This document shows, piece by piece, positions 45,101 to 52,624 of a stretch of DNA of 64,000 nucleotides. The translations under genes and the position numbers were made by a program. The notes below the pieces were generated by a model. That model did not search any database. It was not told the DNA's origin and saw nothing but the letters and a program-made list of their open reading frames with translations. This DNA comes from Pseudoselenomonas ruminantium (GTDB taxonomy: Bacteria > Bacillota > Negativicutes > Selenomonadales > Selenomonadaceae). Where the stretch lies: assembly GCA_015058655.1 (NCBI GenBank), contig SVBX01000005.1, forward strand, positions 62,001 to 126,000, in the 5' to 3' direction. How positions within the stretch are numbered: the stretch's first letter is position 1; the number at the start of each line of letters is the position of its first letter.

Positions 45101-48100
45101 AACCTTCTGCTGGCAGCGGCTAATTCTTACGATGAGACTACCCGTAGTTATGGGATGGATTCGGCCAATACTGTCACTGTAAACAATACTAACCTGATTG
45201 GGGAGAAACTTACTCTCATAGGATACGGCGTGAATGTGACTGGTGATGCCAATACGGGTGTTACTACCAACAATCTCATTGGGGCAGTCAGCACGGAGCG
45301 TGTTACCCTGGATGAGAGTGGCAATGTTTACAGCTTTGTGAAGCCTGCCACGGAATCTGCCACTAATCCCAAACTTTCCATCAGCGGGAAGGTAGTATCC
45401 TTTACGCCCGGTACCCCTATCAATATCAACCTTTATGGTGATGCGGTGTTCCACAATACGGGCAACAGTGCCTTGGAAGCCATGTCCTTCCGGGCAGATT
45501 CTCCTTATAGCCTGGATATTCAGGGAGAATTGACTGTAACTGATACGCAGGGCATCAGCCTGGCCAGCAAGTCTATCCGTATTGCTGACAATCTTACGGC
45601 TACTAATTCCTCCATCAAGCTCAGCAGTACTGGTGGCGAAATGTATATTGCCGGGAACCTCAGTGCTAAAGATGATATTATGGTCAAGAGCACCCAGAAT
45701 ATTGTTTTGGGAGAGACTGATAAGTCTGTAAGTGTAACTTCAAACAATGGCAAGGTTAGTCTTCTGGCCGGTACTTTTGCAGATGATAACGGTGCTTTGG
45801 GCGCATGGACCGGCGGTACGGGGGCTGGCTCGATAGCTCTCAATAATAATATTGGCATCACCAATGCGACTATTTCGGCTAAGGGTGATGTCGATATCAA
45901 GGGCGGCAGCATTGCCGTGGCTGGCACTAGTAGTGTGGCCAGCAATACGGGTGATGTGACTTTGGCAGCAGCCAATAGTATCGATGCTGAGGGATATGAT
46001 TTTTCAGACAGCAATGAGGTTAACATTGGTGGAACGCTGTCGCTGGGCAAGACCCATATATATGGCGATGATGTCAATTTTGCAGCTGGCAGTTCCACCA
46101 CTATAGGAACAGGCGTTGAAGCTGATGTAAATGCCGTGAATGCAAAGGTGACGAATGCCACCATTGCTGGGAGCAAATCAATTAATGCTTTGAATAGCGT
46201 ATCAATGGAAAGAGCAAACCTGACCGGGAAGACAGATATTAATGGCAGTGCAGTAAGCATTACTGATAGTTCTGTCTTGGATGGGACTAATACCATTGAA
46301 GGCAGTACGATAACTGTGACCGGCTCGACCTTGAAGGGTGTTAGTAATCTGCAAGGGGGAGGCTCGACTATAAGTGTAGCCGATTCTTCTCTTGAAGGGA
46401 CTGCAACTCTTGATGGCCAGTCTGTAAGCTTGCAGGAAGAAAATAAGATTTCTGGTAGTGTAAGCATGACTGGAGAAAATGCCACTGTTACGGGTTATTT
46501 GGTCAAGAAGTCGGGAGCAACTGCTGCATCATTGAATGTGACAGCTAATGCTATTAACATTGGCAATGAAACAGCAGAGGTAGCGTCTACCATTGACCAG
46601 CTTACTGCAAAGGCAGCTGATGGTACAGCCAATGTAAGGCTGAGCGATGCAGAGGCAGTGGCTGCTAAGACTGATGTGACGGTTGAAGGCAAAGATGTCA
46701 CTATTGGCAACAGCAAATTCAAATCTCTGGATGCCAAGGGGACGAATTCCCTGACCTTGGGCAGTGAGGATTTGACGGCAACTGAAGCTATTGCCCTGCA
46801 GGACAAGAACCTCACGCTGGCTGGCAAGAGCCTGACGGCAGCCACTATCAGCCTGACAGCAGATGAAACGGCTGCCATTAGCAATGCAACTCTTTCCAGT
46901 AGTGAAAATAGCATTGCTGGTAAGAATGTGACTATGGCAGGGACAAATACTATTTCTGGTGCAACGATGATAGATGCAACGGAGAATGTGGCTGTATCTG
47001 GTACTAGCAACGTTACAGGTAACCTGAAGGTCACGGCAGCGGACATCACTGTAACCAATGGCAATGTCCAGGCGGCCAAGACTTCCCTGAAAGCGACAAA
47101 TACTGTGACATCTGGAGAAGAATCAACCCTTGCCAGCACAGATGATGATTTTGTCATTGAAGGAAAGCAGGTAGAAATATCCGGCAGCACCCTGACTGCC
47201 AAGAGCGGCAAGAAGATTTTGCTTACAGCAGCTAATGCTGATGGGACGCCGCTGTCTGAGGACAATACAGTCAGCCTTGAAAATGCGATTCTGAACAATG
47301 ATGTTGATATTTCTGCTTATCAGGGAACTTTGGTCGGTGCTGTGACAGCCGGAGGCAAGGCAATCAGTGCAGATAATAATATGCTGGTTAAAGATGCCAG
47401 CCTTGCTGATGGGGTAGTATTGTCAGCTGAAAATATTGCTGTAGAGAACAGCACCTTGGGCAACAATAATAAGCTTGAGGCAAGTGAAGATATCTCTGTC
47501 ACAGGTGAGAGTGTAAATATCGGTGCAACAGATGTAGCAGTAACACTTGAAGCAGGGCGTAATCTGTCAATCTCGGCCACTCCAGCAGAAGAGGATGAAG
47601 AAGCTCATGCAGTAACCGTAATTAATTCTACTTTGAAGAGCGGCCTGACGGATGAAAATGGCAAGACTTCCCTGACTGGTGACGTTGTGAACATTGTCGG
47701 TGGCAACAGTCTTGTCGGAAAAGTTGAAGCTGAGGCAGGAAAAGTCAATCTGTCAGGGGTAAACACTGTTGATGGCAGCCTTGAAATCATGGCAACAGAT
47801 ACGGCAAACGTCAAAGGCACGCTTTCCAAGGCAACCTCGGCAGAGGTCATCCTTCATGGCAGCAATGTAATCGTGGGCGGCGCAGAGGCAAATTCTGCAA
47901 CTATCAATGTAGACGGCCTCACCATCAGCAGCACGGCAGAACTGGATACCAAGGCGGTGCTGCAGAATGTGACGCTCCAGAACAACACCAGCATTGATGC
48001 TAAGCAAGTTGACATCAAGGGCACGGTAGATTCCACTGGCAAGGATATGGCACTCAAGGCAGCAAGTGTGAATATAGGCGATGGAGCAACGGCCACTTCC

Positions 48101-51100
48101 CTGACGGCAAAGAGTGTGACTTCCGCAGAAGGAACGGGAACTGTTGCAGTGAACAAGGCTGATATCGCAGCTGAAAGCATAAATCTGCAGGCAAATGCCG
48201 TGAACTTTGCAGGAACGAACAATCTGACAGGTCCGGTGAAAGTAAGGGCAGAAGAAGCAGCTATTTCCGGCACGAACATTATCAATGGCAATCTGGAAGT
48301 TAATGCGGACCAGGCAAATCTTTCTGACACTGTCAGTGTTAGTGGGAATATGGATGTCGTGGCAGAGGATATAGCTGTAACTGGCGGCAATGTCCAGGCG
48401 GCCAAGACTTCCATGAAGGCGACAGATGCTGTGACAGTTGGAGAAGCGTCAACACTTGTTAGCACAGACGATGATCTTATCATCAAAGGAAAGCAGGTGG
48501 AAATATCTGACAGCATCCTGTCTGCCAAGAATGACAAGAAGATTTTGGTTACAGCGGCTAATGCTGATGAGACGCTGCGGTCTGAGGAAAATACGGTCAG
48601 CCTTAAAAATGCAACTCTGAACAACAATGTTGATATTTCTGCTTATCAGGGGGCCCTGGTCGGTGCTGTGACAGCAGAAGGCAAGGCAATCAGTGCTGAT
48701 AACAGTATGCTGGTTAAAAATGCCAGCCTTGCTGAGGGGGTAGCATTGTCGGCCAAAAATATTGCTGTAGAGAGCAGCACTTTGGGCAACAATAATAAAC
48801 TTGAGGCAAGTGAAGATATCTCCATTACAGATGAGAGTGTAAATATTGGTGCAACAGGTGTGGCAGTGACTCTTGAAGCAGGGCGCAACCTGTCCATTGC
48901 GGCTACTCTGGCAGGAGAGGATGAAGATGCTCATGCCGTAACCGTGATCAATTCCACTTTGAAGAGTGGCCTGACGGATACGACTGGCAAGACTTCTCTT
49001 GCTGGCGATGTTGTAAACATTGCTGGAGGCAACAGTCTTGCAGGTGTAGTGGAAGCTGAATCTCTAACAGTAAATATTTCGGGCATCAACACTCTTCAGG
49101 GGAAATTGGTATCTGAGGGCAGCATTGAAGTCAGTGGGGCAGAATTGGTCAGTGATGGCGATGGCAGTTTTGCTATTGAAGGAAACGAGATAAATCTGTC
49201 TGGCACGAATACTGTTAAGGGAACTGTCGATATTACTGCTTCAGACGCGGCAAATATTCTTGGTTCAGTAAATAAGGCAGAGGGCATAGACGCTAATCTT
49301 TCTCTCCACGGGGACAAAGTCATTGTCGGTAACAATGAGGAAGGTTCCGAGGTCACTGACATTAAGGTTGATGAACTTGTTATCAGTAATGTCAATAGCG
49401 CAACTCTGCAGAATGCAAAAGTAACTGCTGACACATTCACAGTCAGCGATGCCCAGAATGCCGGACTACATAATGCAGAGATAACGGCTGTTACCTCAAT
49501 TACTGACACAGCAAAGGCAACTTTGTCTGATTTGACGATGCAGGCAGATATTTCCGTCAATGCAGGTGAAACTGCAGTTGCTGGCAGAATAAATGCAGCG
49601 GAGCATAATGTGGAACTGAAAGGCAATAAAGTAACCTTGAAGGATGCTGAGGTTACGGCGGGAACCGCCTCCGTAACTGCTGGAGAAGATGCTGTGCTTG
49701 ATGGGGTATCTTTGGCTACCTCGAATGATAATGTTACTGTAAAGGCGTCCAAGGCTGTGCTCAAAGGAACAGTCAATGCTGAGACTATTACTATTGATGC
49801 CGCGAATGTGCAGATTGGTGATGGCACGGTAGATACTGCTGTGACGGCTAATGCTGTGAATGGTGCCGATGGGGCTGTGCAGACCCTGGCCATTAACAAA
49901 GCCGATGTGAAAAATGCCAATCTTACCACCAAGGCAGCAGAGAATATCATCTTTACTGGTGCTATAGATGCTGAAGGGAAGGATTTGGTACTGGATGCGC
50001 CGAATGTGCAGATTGGTAATGGTGTGGCAGATACTGCTATCAAAGCCAATTCGCTCAGTGGTGTGGCTGATAATGAGAGCACCGAGGCGCTTGAAGGCAT
50101 CAGGAATCTCACCCTGAACAAAGCCAATGTGGAAGAGATAGGAACCCTTTCTACTGAAGCCACTGAGAATATCTTGCTGAAGGGCAGGATTGAAGCCGGC
50201 AACAAGGATTTGGAGCTAAAGTCGCCTGCCGTGCAGATAGGAGATGGCACACCGGGGACTTCAATTGAGGCCAATACGCTTACTGTCCAGGCAGACGAAG
50301 TCGGGATGAATAATGGTACCGTCAAGGCTTCTTCGGCAGTATTGCAGGGGAAAAAGGTCAGCCTGGAGAATAATTCAAGTATCGAGGCAGATAAGGAAGA
50401 AGGGACTATTTCCCTGCTGGCAGCTGATACTGATAATACGGTGACTGTTTCTGTTTCCAGGCTGGATGAGGAAGGAAATCCAGTGGTGGATGAAGATGAA
50501 AATCTTGTGATGGATACCACTTCTGTCAGGACTGTTACCTTCCAGCCGGATAATGCGGTGGTAGTAGATGCTTCTCGTCTGGAGGGGGCAGATATTTCCC
50601 TGCAAGGTTATACTGTGGCAGTACAGAATGGCAGTGCTATCTATGCTGATAAGTCCCTGACTGCATTGGCTGGCAAGGAAATGAAGAGTGTTGATGGTGG
50701 CATGCCGGAGGTCACGGCCAAGGCAGAAGGTGAAGATGAAGCTCCTAATACTGTAATTCAGCAGAATTCCGTGATAGTGGTGTCCGGGCGCAATTGGAGA
50801 AATTTCCAGCCTGTGCCCATCAGCTATGGCGGTTCTGTAGAGCCGGAGGAGCCTGTAGAGCCGGAGGTACCTGTAGGGCCAGAGGTGTTGCCAGATAATC
50901 CCGTGCCTGTGACAGAAACGCTGTCAGTTGAACCCGTGTCTTCGCCAGGACTGGTTGTTGATGTGGCTGGCGGTTACCTGTGGGGGAAGGATTACTCATT
51001 GTTTATTTCCTGGTATGCAGGGCAGAGTGATGCTTCCAGGTATAGGAGCCTTGGTACCTATTTTGATGAGAAGTTTGGCATAAGCGGCTATCTCCTGCAG

Positions 51101-51250
51101 GGCAGGGATGCTTTCAGCTTGCCCTTGCAGGGTAGAGAAGGCTTTGGCCTATCGTTGCAGAGTGAAGATGCCTTCAAAATGACTCTGACAGGCACATTCT
51201 TTGATATGAAGCAAGTGAACGCAGAAGAGGAGGAAAAAGATGAACAGTAA
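36143..51250 (+). CDS. Giant filamentous haemagglutinin-like exoprotein (TpsA), 5035 residues, two TPS domains
   Basis: Secreted adhesin-type protein exported by the upstream TpsB. Signal peptide at residues 1-29 (ending STGVFA). A TPS secretion domain at about 45-185 has FIEWNSFDIASGKSLSF, FIVNRVTG and NPNGIIVGG. A second TPS-like domain at about 538-700 repeats the order: IINWQTFDIGTGGTLSF, LLNRVTG and NPNGIHVYKG. The remaining 4300 residues are repetitive, rich in Ser, Thr, Asn, Gly and Ala, and should form a very long beta-helix. They include a 284-residue tandem repeat (41009-42718) and a 442-residue repeat (47061-49070). Residues about 4898-4915 are Pro/Glu-rich, followed by a 120-residue C-terminal part without a barrel. 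I saw no Cys. The stop overlaps the next gene. Confidence 0.93.
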   Translation: MKRYQKNVKHAALAAMVALALSSTGVFAADLPAGGKVISGNVTVTGGTNYAAGTENTAEVLINPVDNPSSMAFHIKGYGFIEWNSFDIASGKSLSFSGDNGSFIVNRVTGNSNSGIYGTLNVQNIPFILANPNGIIVGGSAHISGNDIMLAAMDVAYSNNSIQFTFTNPGPITLGSAEITGKVSALGKTIAVADGITFSGDSALRLLAGDSSIAIVAGNEVQSMGSGGAITFNGSLTDSAHAVALTADASTVSMADGKTISLTNADSSVTINTASLQNANITAPRVTVINSSDLTITGGKLSGDEVKALSGTLADSGDLTSSGTVTVSGTEITGSSLTLAGKNVVVGSGATIGNGDTETVRMLAGNSIEDGIVSTSLSSNVPDNKITVSGSSSVSGKDILLAGGVVNVNGGTIDAGTNSVYLLAGKNINTENAVGVSGEVITEAVSGNKVTISESANIKAKDIHVAGYDASLKNSSIQTDSPVNAVTGSAIVKSSEGDLERTATASGITKRGDLVRVNSDVTVGEETDDSAFIELPTKGTVAQGSIDYKTGESTTEYAVGGALLNPVNNSAIAVHNSGETPNHSIINWQTFDIGTGGTLSFDTQYGALLNRVTGSYESWLKGNLNHTGAYPLLLVNPNGIHVYKGATINASNLVLSGLEMSDSAFNTFAGGGAASFDTASKGNITIDKDVTFSNATGKLSLVGKKVDVAANNITAAKMKVDATETATLTGLTFTGELTGNGYLGNNGGSLTLSGGTYTGGVDLNGSTVELKNGSYSGGNLTAEGQTVKMTDSTFAGEPNANSITLSALGSGGKVTVTDSTITEAKNATFTGETVDISESGTGRGFWSAKTFTLGKGESASANETTIKNIDLTVSDDGGPTVGNDVALNLDNTKMSASKINVAPSSLTLKNASEIKSSGTVSIVTQTGDAALQGGSSITAEDGDLAIQTAGAVDMQGASSLAATDGKVDVQATGNANVQGNSAINASGNIDVQGAAISVTATDTNKDIVKSTAGSINLRTIAENEVANAINTQTINIQGANLTAQAAGQSIALTGYDVTNSGKVNTTSVKFTGKNDINNSGDITANNVTVKGTDVVNSGTIAATTLTTDSGDFNTSGVVDVTDMNVTVDGTDGNITLGGKVNVANGLTLTGGSQGEVALNGNITAPSVTVSAKDISGFGGTVTTTGNILLQSGSRATESDPYTTTVGGSVEFSGMTITADKLTAFAERTTINNSTINADTMEAAAAKTVNTSTWEATFGDNENIHNLVMSGNTVGNKAANGAIETVKLAGRNVTFGGGSSDAKAFRANSVAVTSGNAITVSSGQVDITGDEGLSLSGKSITVDGYGTVNAKKIALNATETDVDLKAYSALNATAATDSVNISAQNNIKAYGNILVKNAENEKTGLINFVAPNVEIGYSSDWRTLEADRLNVNASESIKVEQATVGVKSNLDLSSKNVAVSNSTIATAGTLNLAGTEDGEAPSVAVSAGSALTGTEVTIAGKGLNVSNSSLTATDGGISAISTGENDIVMSASALGAADENAGIVISSGRAVQLIGGSIAAGNDISLNATAGEVSSSGNLTTTRGNITLDSADGSKISSTGNLMASSGTITLGHADGVNKTGTVEIGSSSGSRTVNAAKLHVNATEKIGVQRTTVEVTDSEGISLNSNAVEVGGSTLKATTGGISVVATDANITNSTLNATAGGIGVAATDADIASSTLTARDRISVSGNSDTDITGSTVTSTGGNININNVSETGTIDITGVSALKAASGNIAIGNAASGAVALNMNSSVDNALEAKGIDVKGQSISASGKAFNATNGDITLTAKSAASETDTKAINVSNNMTASGSISLTTAAGEVSSSGALTATGGHITLNSADTSKITTTGNITAESGTITLGHAEGENTTGTVEIGSSSGSRTVNAARLHINATEKIGVQGTTAEVTDSEGISLNSNAVEVGGSTLKATTGGISVVATDANITNSTLNATAGGIGVAATDADIASSTLTARDRISVSGNSDTDITGSTVTSTGGNININNVSETGTIDITEASALKAASGNIVIGNADSGAVALNMNSSVDNALEAKGIDVKGQSISVSGKAFNATDGNITFKAKSATSGTGTNAINISNGMTASESISLTTDAGEVSSSGTLTATDGNITFDSMDGSKIVATGSMSAADGRITLGHANGDEAARTKVVEIGSASGARKTVKATALNVNATDAINIKNVNAETTGDEGLAISSHKVYIGSSQLKADKGDLALNFEVGDDLYGENLYDAKLIAADTNTGKGNISITSKGNIYTHSVDFDADKNITLDASQGGYIYSHTGNTESKYGDIVLKAKNSPYGLSISDANYPNYPDEAITIVSGIKADNGKITLQSEAGDIGLYKTNFNYKVIGKDVAIKAFNGGVDVRASVEATGGDIEILANKENGTAISTYREKGYLIAEDGKISLLAEKGDIDLELYTNQRANEIAVTAKDGNVTSESNISASTVNLNAGIEDNKGNTVMLKPSSMIVSNGNVNIVASEGTINAAGFIGSNVTGRKVNEVNLTANSVAIGADDYMQASTVSAEQLTVTAPEAISVQKATIDVTSDLALSSKSVAVTNAVVQTAGDMSLTATNGNVALNAAALSAEGNINITSETGNVTASGGSITSSGDIAVKSTTGTITTTGGSMTAGHEISFNKDNANTGDITVTGTLTAESSNGAKDGIITLGNEATSNLNVGTVDNGATLTAGSISFNGKDKINVVNAGVEVAGTGGISLSSKEVYVKDSGLTADQGNLSIKSTDASKSLILTGAALTAKGTGENQGVIDIDSAKDVSIADGSMTANRDIDIDAADITASGTLSAVNGNITLGHSGSNATAKVTLGADSGSRTVTAKNLAINATNNIGIKKATVNITGADGVTLSSTGVSVESAALNVNGKADLLGDTVSMNSTDLTAGGDVNIKGSWTAAGTPVSITDTNITSTGGDVSLQAGQIAVSTTGTDAKTIQGKNLLLAAANSYDETTRSYGMDSANTVTVNNTNLIGEKLTLIGYGVNVTGDANTGVTTNNLIGAVSTERVTLDESGNVYSFVKPATESATNPKLSISGKVVSFTPGTPININLYGDAVFHNTGNSALEAMSFRADSPYSLDIQGELTVTDTQGISLASKSIRIADNLTATNSSIKLSSTGGEMYIAGNLSAKDDIMVKSTQNIVLGETDKSVSVTSNNGKVSLLAGTFADDNGALGAWTGGTGAGSIALNNNIGITNATISAKGDVDIKGGSIAVAGTSSVASNTGDVTLAAANSIDAEGYDFSDSNEVNIGGTLSLGKTHIYGDDVNFAAGSSTTIGTGVEADVNAVNAKVTNATIAGSKSINALNSVSMERANLTGKTDINGSAVSITDSSVLDGTNTIEGSTITVTGSTLKGVSNLQGGGSTISVADSSLEGTATLDGQSVSLQEENKISGSVSMTGENATVTGYLVKKSGATAASLNVTANAINIGNETAEVASTIDQLTAKAADGTANVRLSDAEAVAAKTDVTVEGKDVTIGNSKFKSLDAKGTNSLTLGSEDLTATEAIALQDKNLTLAGKSLTAATISLTADETAAISNATLSSSENSIAGKNVTMAGTNTISGATMIDATENVAVSGTSNVTGNLKVTAADITVTNGNVQAAKTSLKATNTVTSGEESTLASTDDDFVIEGKQVEISGSTLTAKSGKKILLTAANADGTPLSEDNTVSLENAILNNDVDISAYQGTLVGAVTAGGKAISADNNMLVKDASLADGVVLSAENIAVENSTLGNNNKLEASEDISVTGESVNIGATDVAVTLEAGRNLSISATPAEEDEEAHAVTVINSTLKSGLTDENGKTSLTGDVVNIVGGNSLVGKVEAEAGKVNLSGVNTVDGSLEIMATDTANVKGTLSKATSAEVILHGSNVIVGGAEANSATINVDGLTISSTAELDTKAVLQNVTLQNNTSIDAKQVDIKGTVDSTGKDMALKAASVNIGDGATATSLTAKSVTSAEGTGTVAVNKADIAAESINLQANAVNFAGTNNLTGPVKVRAEEAAISGTNIINGNLEVNADQANLSDTVSVSGNMDVVAEDIAVTGGNVQAAKTSMKATDAVTVGEASTLVSTDDDLIIKGKQVEISDSILSAKNDKKILVTAANADETLRSEENTVSLKNATLNNNVDISAYQGALVGAVTAEGKAISADNSMLVKNASLAEGVALSAKNIAVESSTLGNNNKLEASEDISITDESVNIGATGVAVTLEAGRNLSIAATLAGEDEDAHAVTVINSTLKSGLTDTTGKTSLAGDVVNIAGGNSLAGVVEAESLTVNISGINTLQGKLVSEGSIEVSGAELVSDGDGSFAIEGNEINLSGTNTVKGTVDITASDAANILGSVNKAEGIDANLSLHGDKVIVGNNEEGSEVTDIKVDELVISNVNSATLQNAKVTADTFTVSDAQNAGLHNAEITAVTSITDTAKATLSDLTMQADISVNAGETAVAGRINAAEHNVELKGNKVTLKDAEVTAGTASVTAGEDAVLDGVSLATSNDNVTVKASKAVLKGTVNAETITIDAANVQIGDGTVDTAVTANAVNGADGAVQTLAINKADVKNANLTTKAAENIIFTGAIDAEGKDLVLDAPNVQIGNGVADTAIKANSLSGVADNESTEALEGIRNLTLNKANVEEIGTLSTEATENILLKGRIEAGNKDLELKSPAVQIGDGTPGTSIEANTLTVQADEVGMNNGTVKASSAVLQGKKVSLENNSSIEADKEEGTISLLAADTDNTVTVSVSRLDEEGNPVVDEDENLVMDTTSVRTVTFQPDNAVVVDASRLEGADISLQGYTVAVQNGSAIYADKSLTALAGKEMKSVDGGMPEVTAKAEGEDEAPNTVIQQNSVIVVSGRNWRNFQPVPISYGGSVEPEEPVEPEVPVGPEVLPDNPVPVTETLSVEPVSSPGLVVDVAGGYLWGKDYSLFISWYAGQSDASRYRSLGTYFDEKFGISGYLLQGRDAFSLPLQGREGFGLSLQSEDAFKMTLTGTFFDMKQVNAEEEEKDEQ
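41009..42718 (+). repeat. 852-bp tandem repeat inside tpsA
   Basis: Unit 1 starts at 41009 and unit 2 at 41861 with GAGATAGGCTCAAGCTCCGG. About the first 550 bases are almost identical between them, while later parts differ. A third, diverged unit starts near 42719. The near identity implies recent duplication or gene conversion, and recombination between units would change protein length in frame by 284 residues. Confidence 0.85.
47061..49070 (+). repeat. 1326-bp repeat inside tpsA
   Basis: GCAATGTCCAGGCGGCCAAG begins both copies, at 47061 and 48387. The first copy is complete (442 residues). The second is similar for about 680 bases, through KLEASEDIS, INSTLKSGLTD and GGNSL, and then diverges. 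It is older than the 852-bp repeat, since many codons differ. Confidence 0.8.
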
Positions 51251-51668
51251 GGCAGAGCAGTTTCAGCAGTATTTGCAGGAAAAGAAGATTGAAGCCTTTG
51301 CAGTGGATGAGCTGAAGGATGATGAAATGGGCACGGTGGTGTTCCGTTCCCATATGGACATCGAGGGGCAGCAACTGCCCACCCTGGTCATCCTGGACAA
51401 CAGCATTTTCGTCCAGATAAGGGTGGTGCTTCTGAAGAAAGCCCGCTCCAAGGAAAAGGAACTGGAGGTATTCCAGGTCCTCAATGAGGAAAATATGAAG
51501 TACAAGCCCTTCAAGCTATACTTCAGTCAGGAAGGTGATTGCATTCTTGATGTTTCACTGGTAACTGAGCAGGAAAAACTCAGTGGTGATATGGTCTATA
51601 CGATGTTCAAAGTTTTGATAGATTATCTAAATGAGAACTATCGGAAAATCATGAAGGCTATCTGGTAA
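51240..51668 (+). CDS. YbjN-like small protein overlapping tpsA (possible chaperone)
   Basis: 142 residues, no signal peptide. GAGGAGG in the last codons of tpsA places the ATG at 51240, 11 bases inside the end of that gene, so it is translationally coupled to the adhesin. The fold pattern (short helix, central strands VVFRSHMDIEGQQLPTLVIL, IFVQIRVVLL, FKLYFSQEGDCILDVSLV, then helices) fits the YbjN/type III secretion chaperone-like group. A dedicated cytoplasmic chaperone or regulator for the exoprotein is my inference from coupling and fold, not a known function. Confidence 0.65.
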   Translation: MNSKAEQFQQYLQEKKIEAFAVDELKDDEMGTVVFRSHMDIEGQQLPTLVILDNSIFVQIRVVLLKKARSKEKELEVFQVLNEENMKYKPFKLYFSQEGDCILDVSLVTEQEKLSGDMVYTMFKVLIDYLNENYRKIMKAIW

Positions 51669-51676
51669 ATAAGGGA

Positions 51677-51719
51677 AAACCCTCTGTCTGGCAGTACACA
51701 GGTCAGGCAGAGGGTTTTT
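51677..51719 (+). terminator. Intrinsic terminator of the two-partner secretion operon
   Basis: AAAACCCTCTG pairs with CAGAGGGTTTT around an inner partly paired loop and is followed by TTG. It lies nine bases after the YbjN-like stop codon. Confidence 0.88.
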
Positions 51720-51788
51720 GTTTAATTGCAAGTCTTAGTAGTTAGTAGTATAATACTAACCTAAAGATGTTTTTAAGGGGGACTGGTT

Positions 51789-52607
51789 TTGGCAGAGGAA
51801 GATTTGCAGCCGCTTTTGCGGGAAATGCATAGCTGGATGGATCAGTATATGAAGTCCTTCCATACGGACGATGAGGAGGTCATGCTGGGTATCCGCATCA
51901 AGGAAGTCCATACGGGCTATGTGACTTCCATTGCTCGGGAATTGGCCAAACATCTGGAACTTAACGTCCATGATGTGCAGCTGGCAGAGATCATGGGGCT
52001 TTTCCACGATGTGGGCAGGTTCCGCCAGTACAGCCTTTACCAGACCTTCAACGACTCCCAGTCCGAAGACCATGCGGATTTGGGGCTGAAGGTTCTTGAT
52101 GAGCTTGACCTGATCAAGAAGCTTTCCCCTGAGGATGAGGCGCTGGTGCGCTTTGCCATCAAGAACCACAACAAGAAGGTCATTGAGCCTACGGACAGCA
52201 AGCGGGAGCTGCTCTTTGCAAAACTGTTGCGGGATGCTGACAAGCTGGATATCTACAGGGTGCTTACTCCTTACCTGGACAACGAGGAAGCCATGATGCC
52301 CAAGTTCGTGAAGAACACCGGGGAGCATCTGGTGAGCGAAGGCTTTGTGGAGGATTTTGTGGCAGGCAACCAGGTGGACTACTACAGGATAACCACTCAG
52401 GGAGACCGCGTGCTGGTGCGCCTTATGTGGGTGTATGATATCAACTTTGCCTGGACTTTGAAAAAAGTTGTGGAAAAGGGCTACATAGATAAAGTGGTGG
52501 CGCATCTTCCTTTGGAGGAGCAGCCGGGGCTGAAGCCCGGCCTTGACCGCCTTTATGAATACATAGAAGCAAAATGCAAGACCAAAGATGCAGCAGACAT
52601 CTATTAA
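51789..52607 (+). CDS. HD-domain hydrolase
   Basis: 272 residues. [19 protein letters not shown] supplies the first His, [11 protein letters not shown] the HD pair, and [12 protein letters not shown] the last Asp of the HD phosphohydrolase fold. Such proteins cleave phosphate esters or nucleotides in the cytoplasm; the substrate is unknown. The start is TTG at 51789 with AAGGGGG eight bases before it. glnS follows after 17 bases, so they may be co-transcribed. Confidence 0.85.
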   Translation: MAEEDLQPLLREMHSWMDQYMKSFHTDDEEVMLGIRIKEVHTGYVTSIARELAKHLELNVHDVQLAEIMGLFHDVGRFRQYSLYQTFNDSQSEDHADLGLKVLDELDLIKKLSPEDEALVRFAIKNHNKKVIEPTDSKRELLFAKLLRDADKLDIYRVLTPYLDNEEAMMPKFVKNTGEHLVSEGFVEDFVAGNQVDYYRITTQGDRVLVRLMWVYDINFAWTLKKVVEKGYIDKVVAHLPLEEQPGLKPGLDRLYEYIEAKCKTKDAADIY

Positions 52608-52624
52608 GCAAGGAGAGAATTTTT

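Noticed and set aside
36723..51000. Many long minus-strand frames opposite tpsA
   Set aside because: They track the repeated codons of the adhesin gene in the opposite strand and carry no domains.
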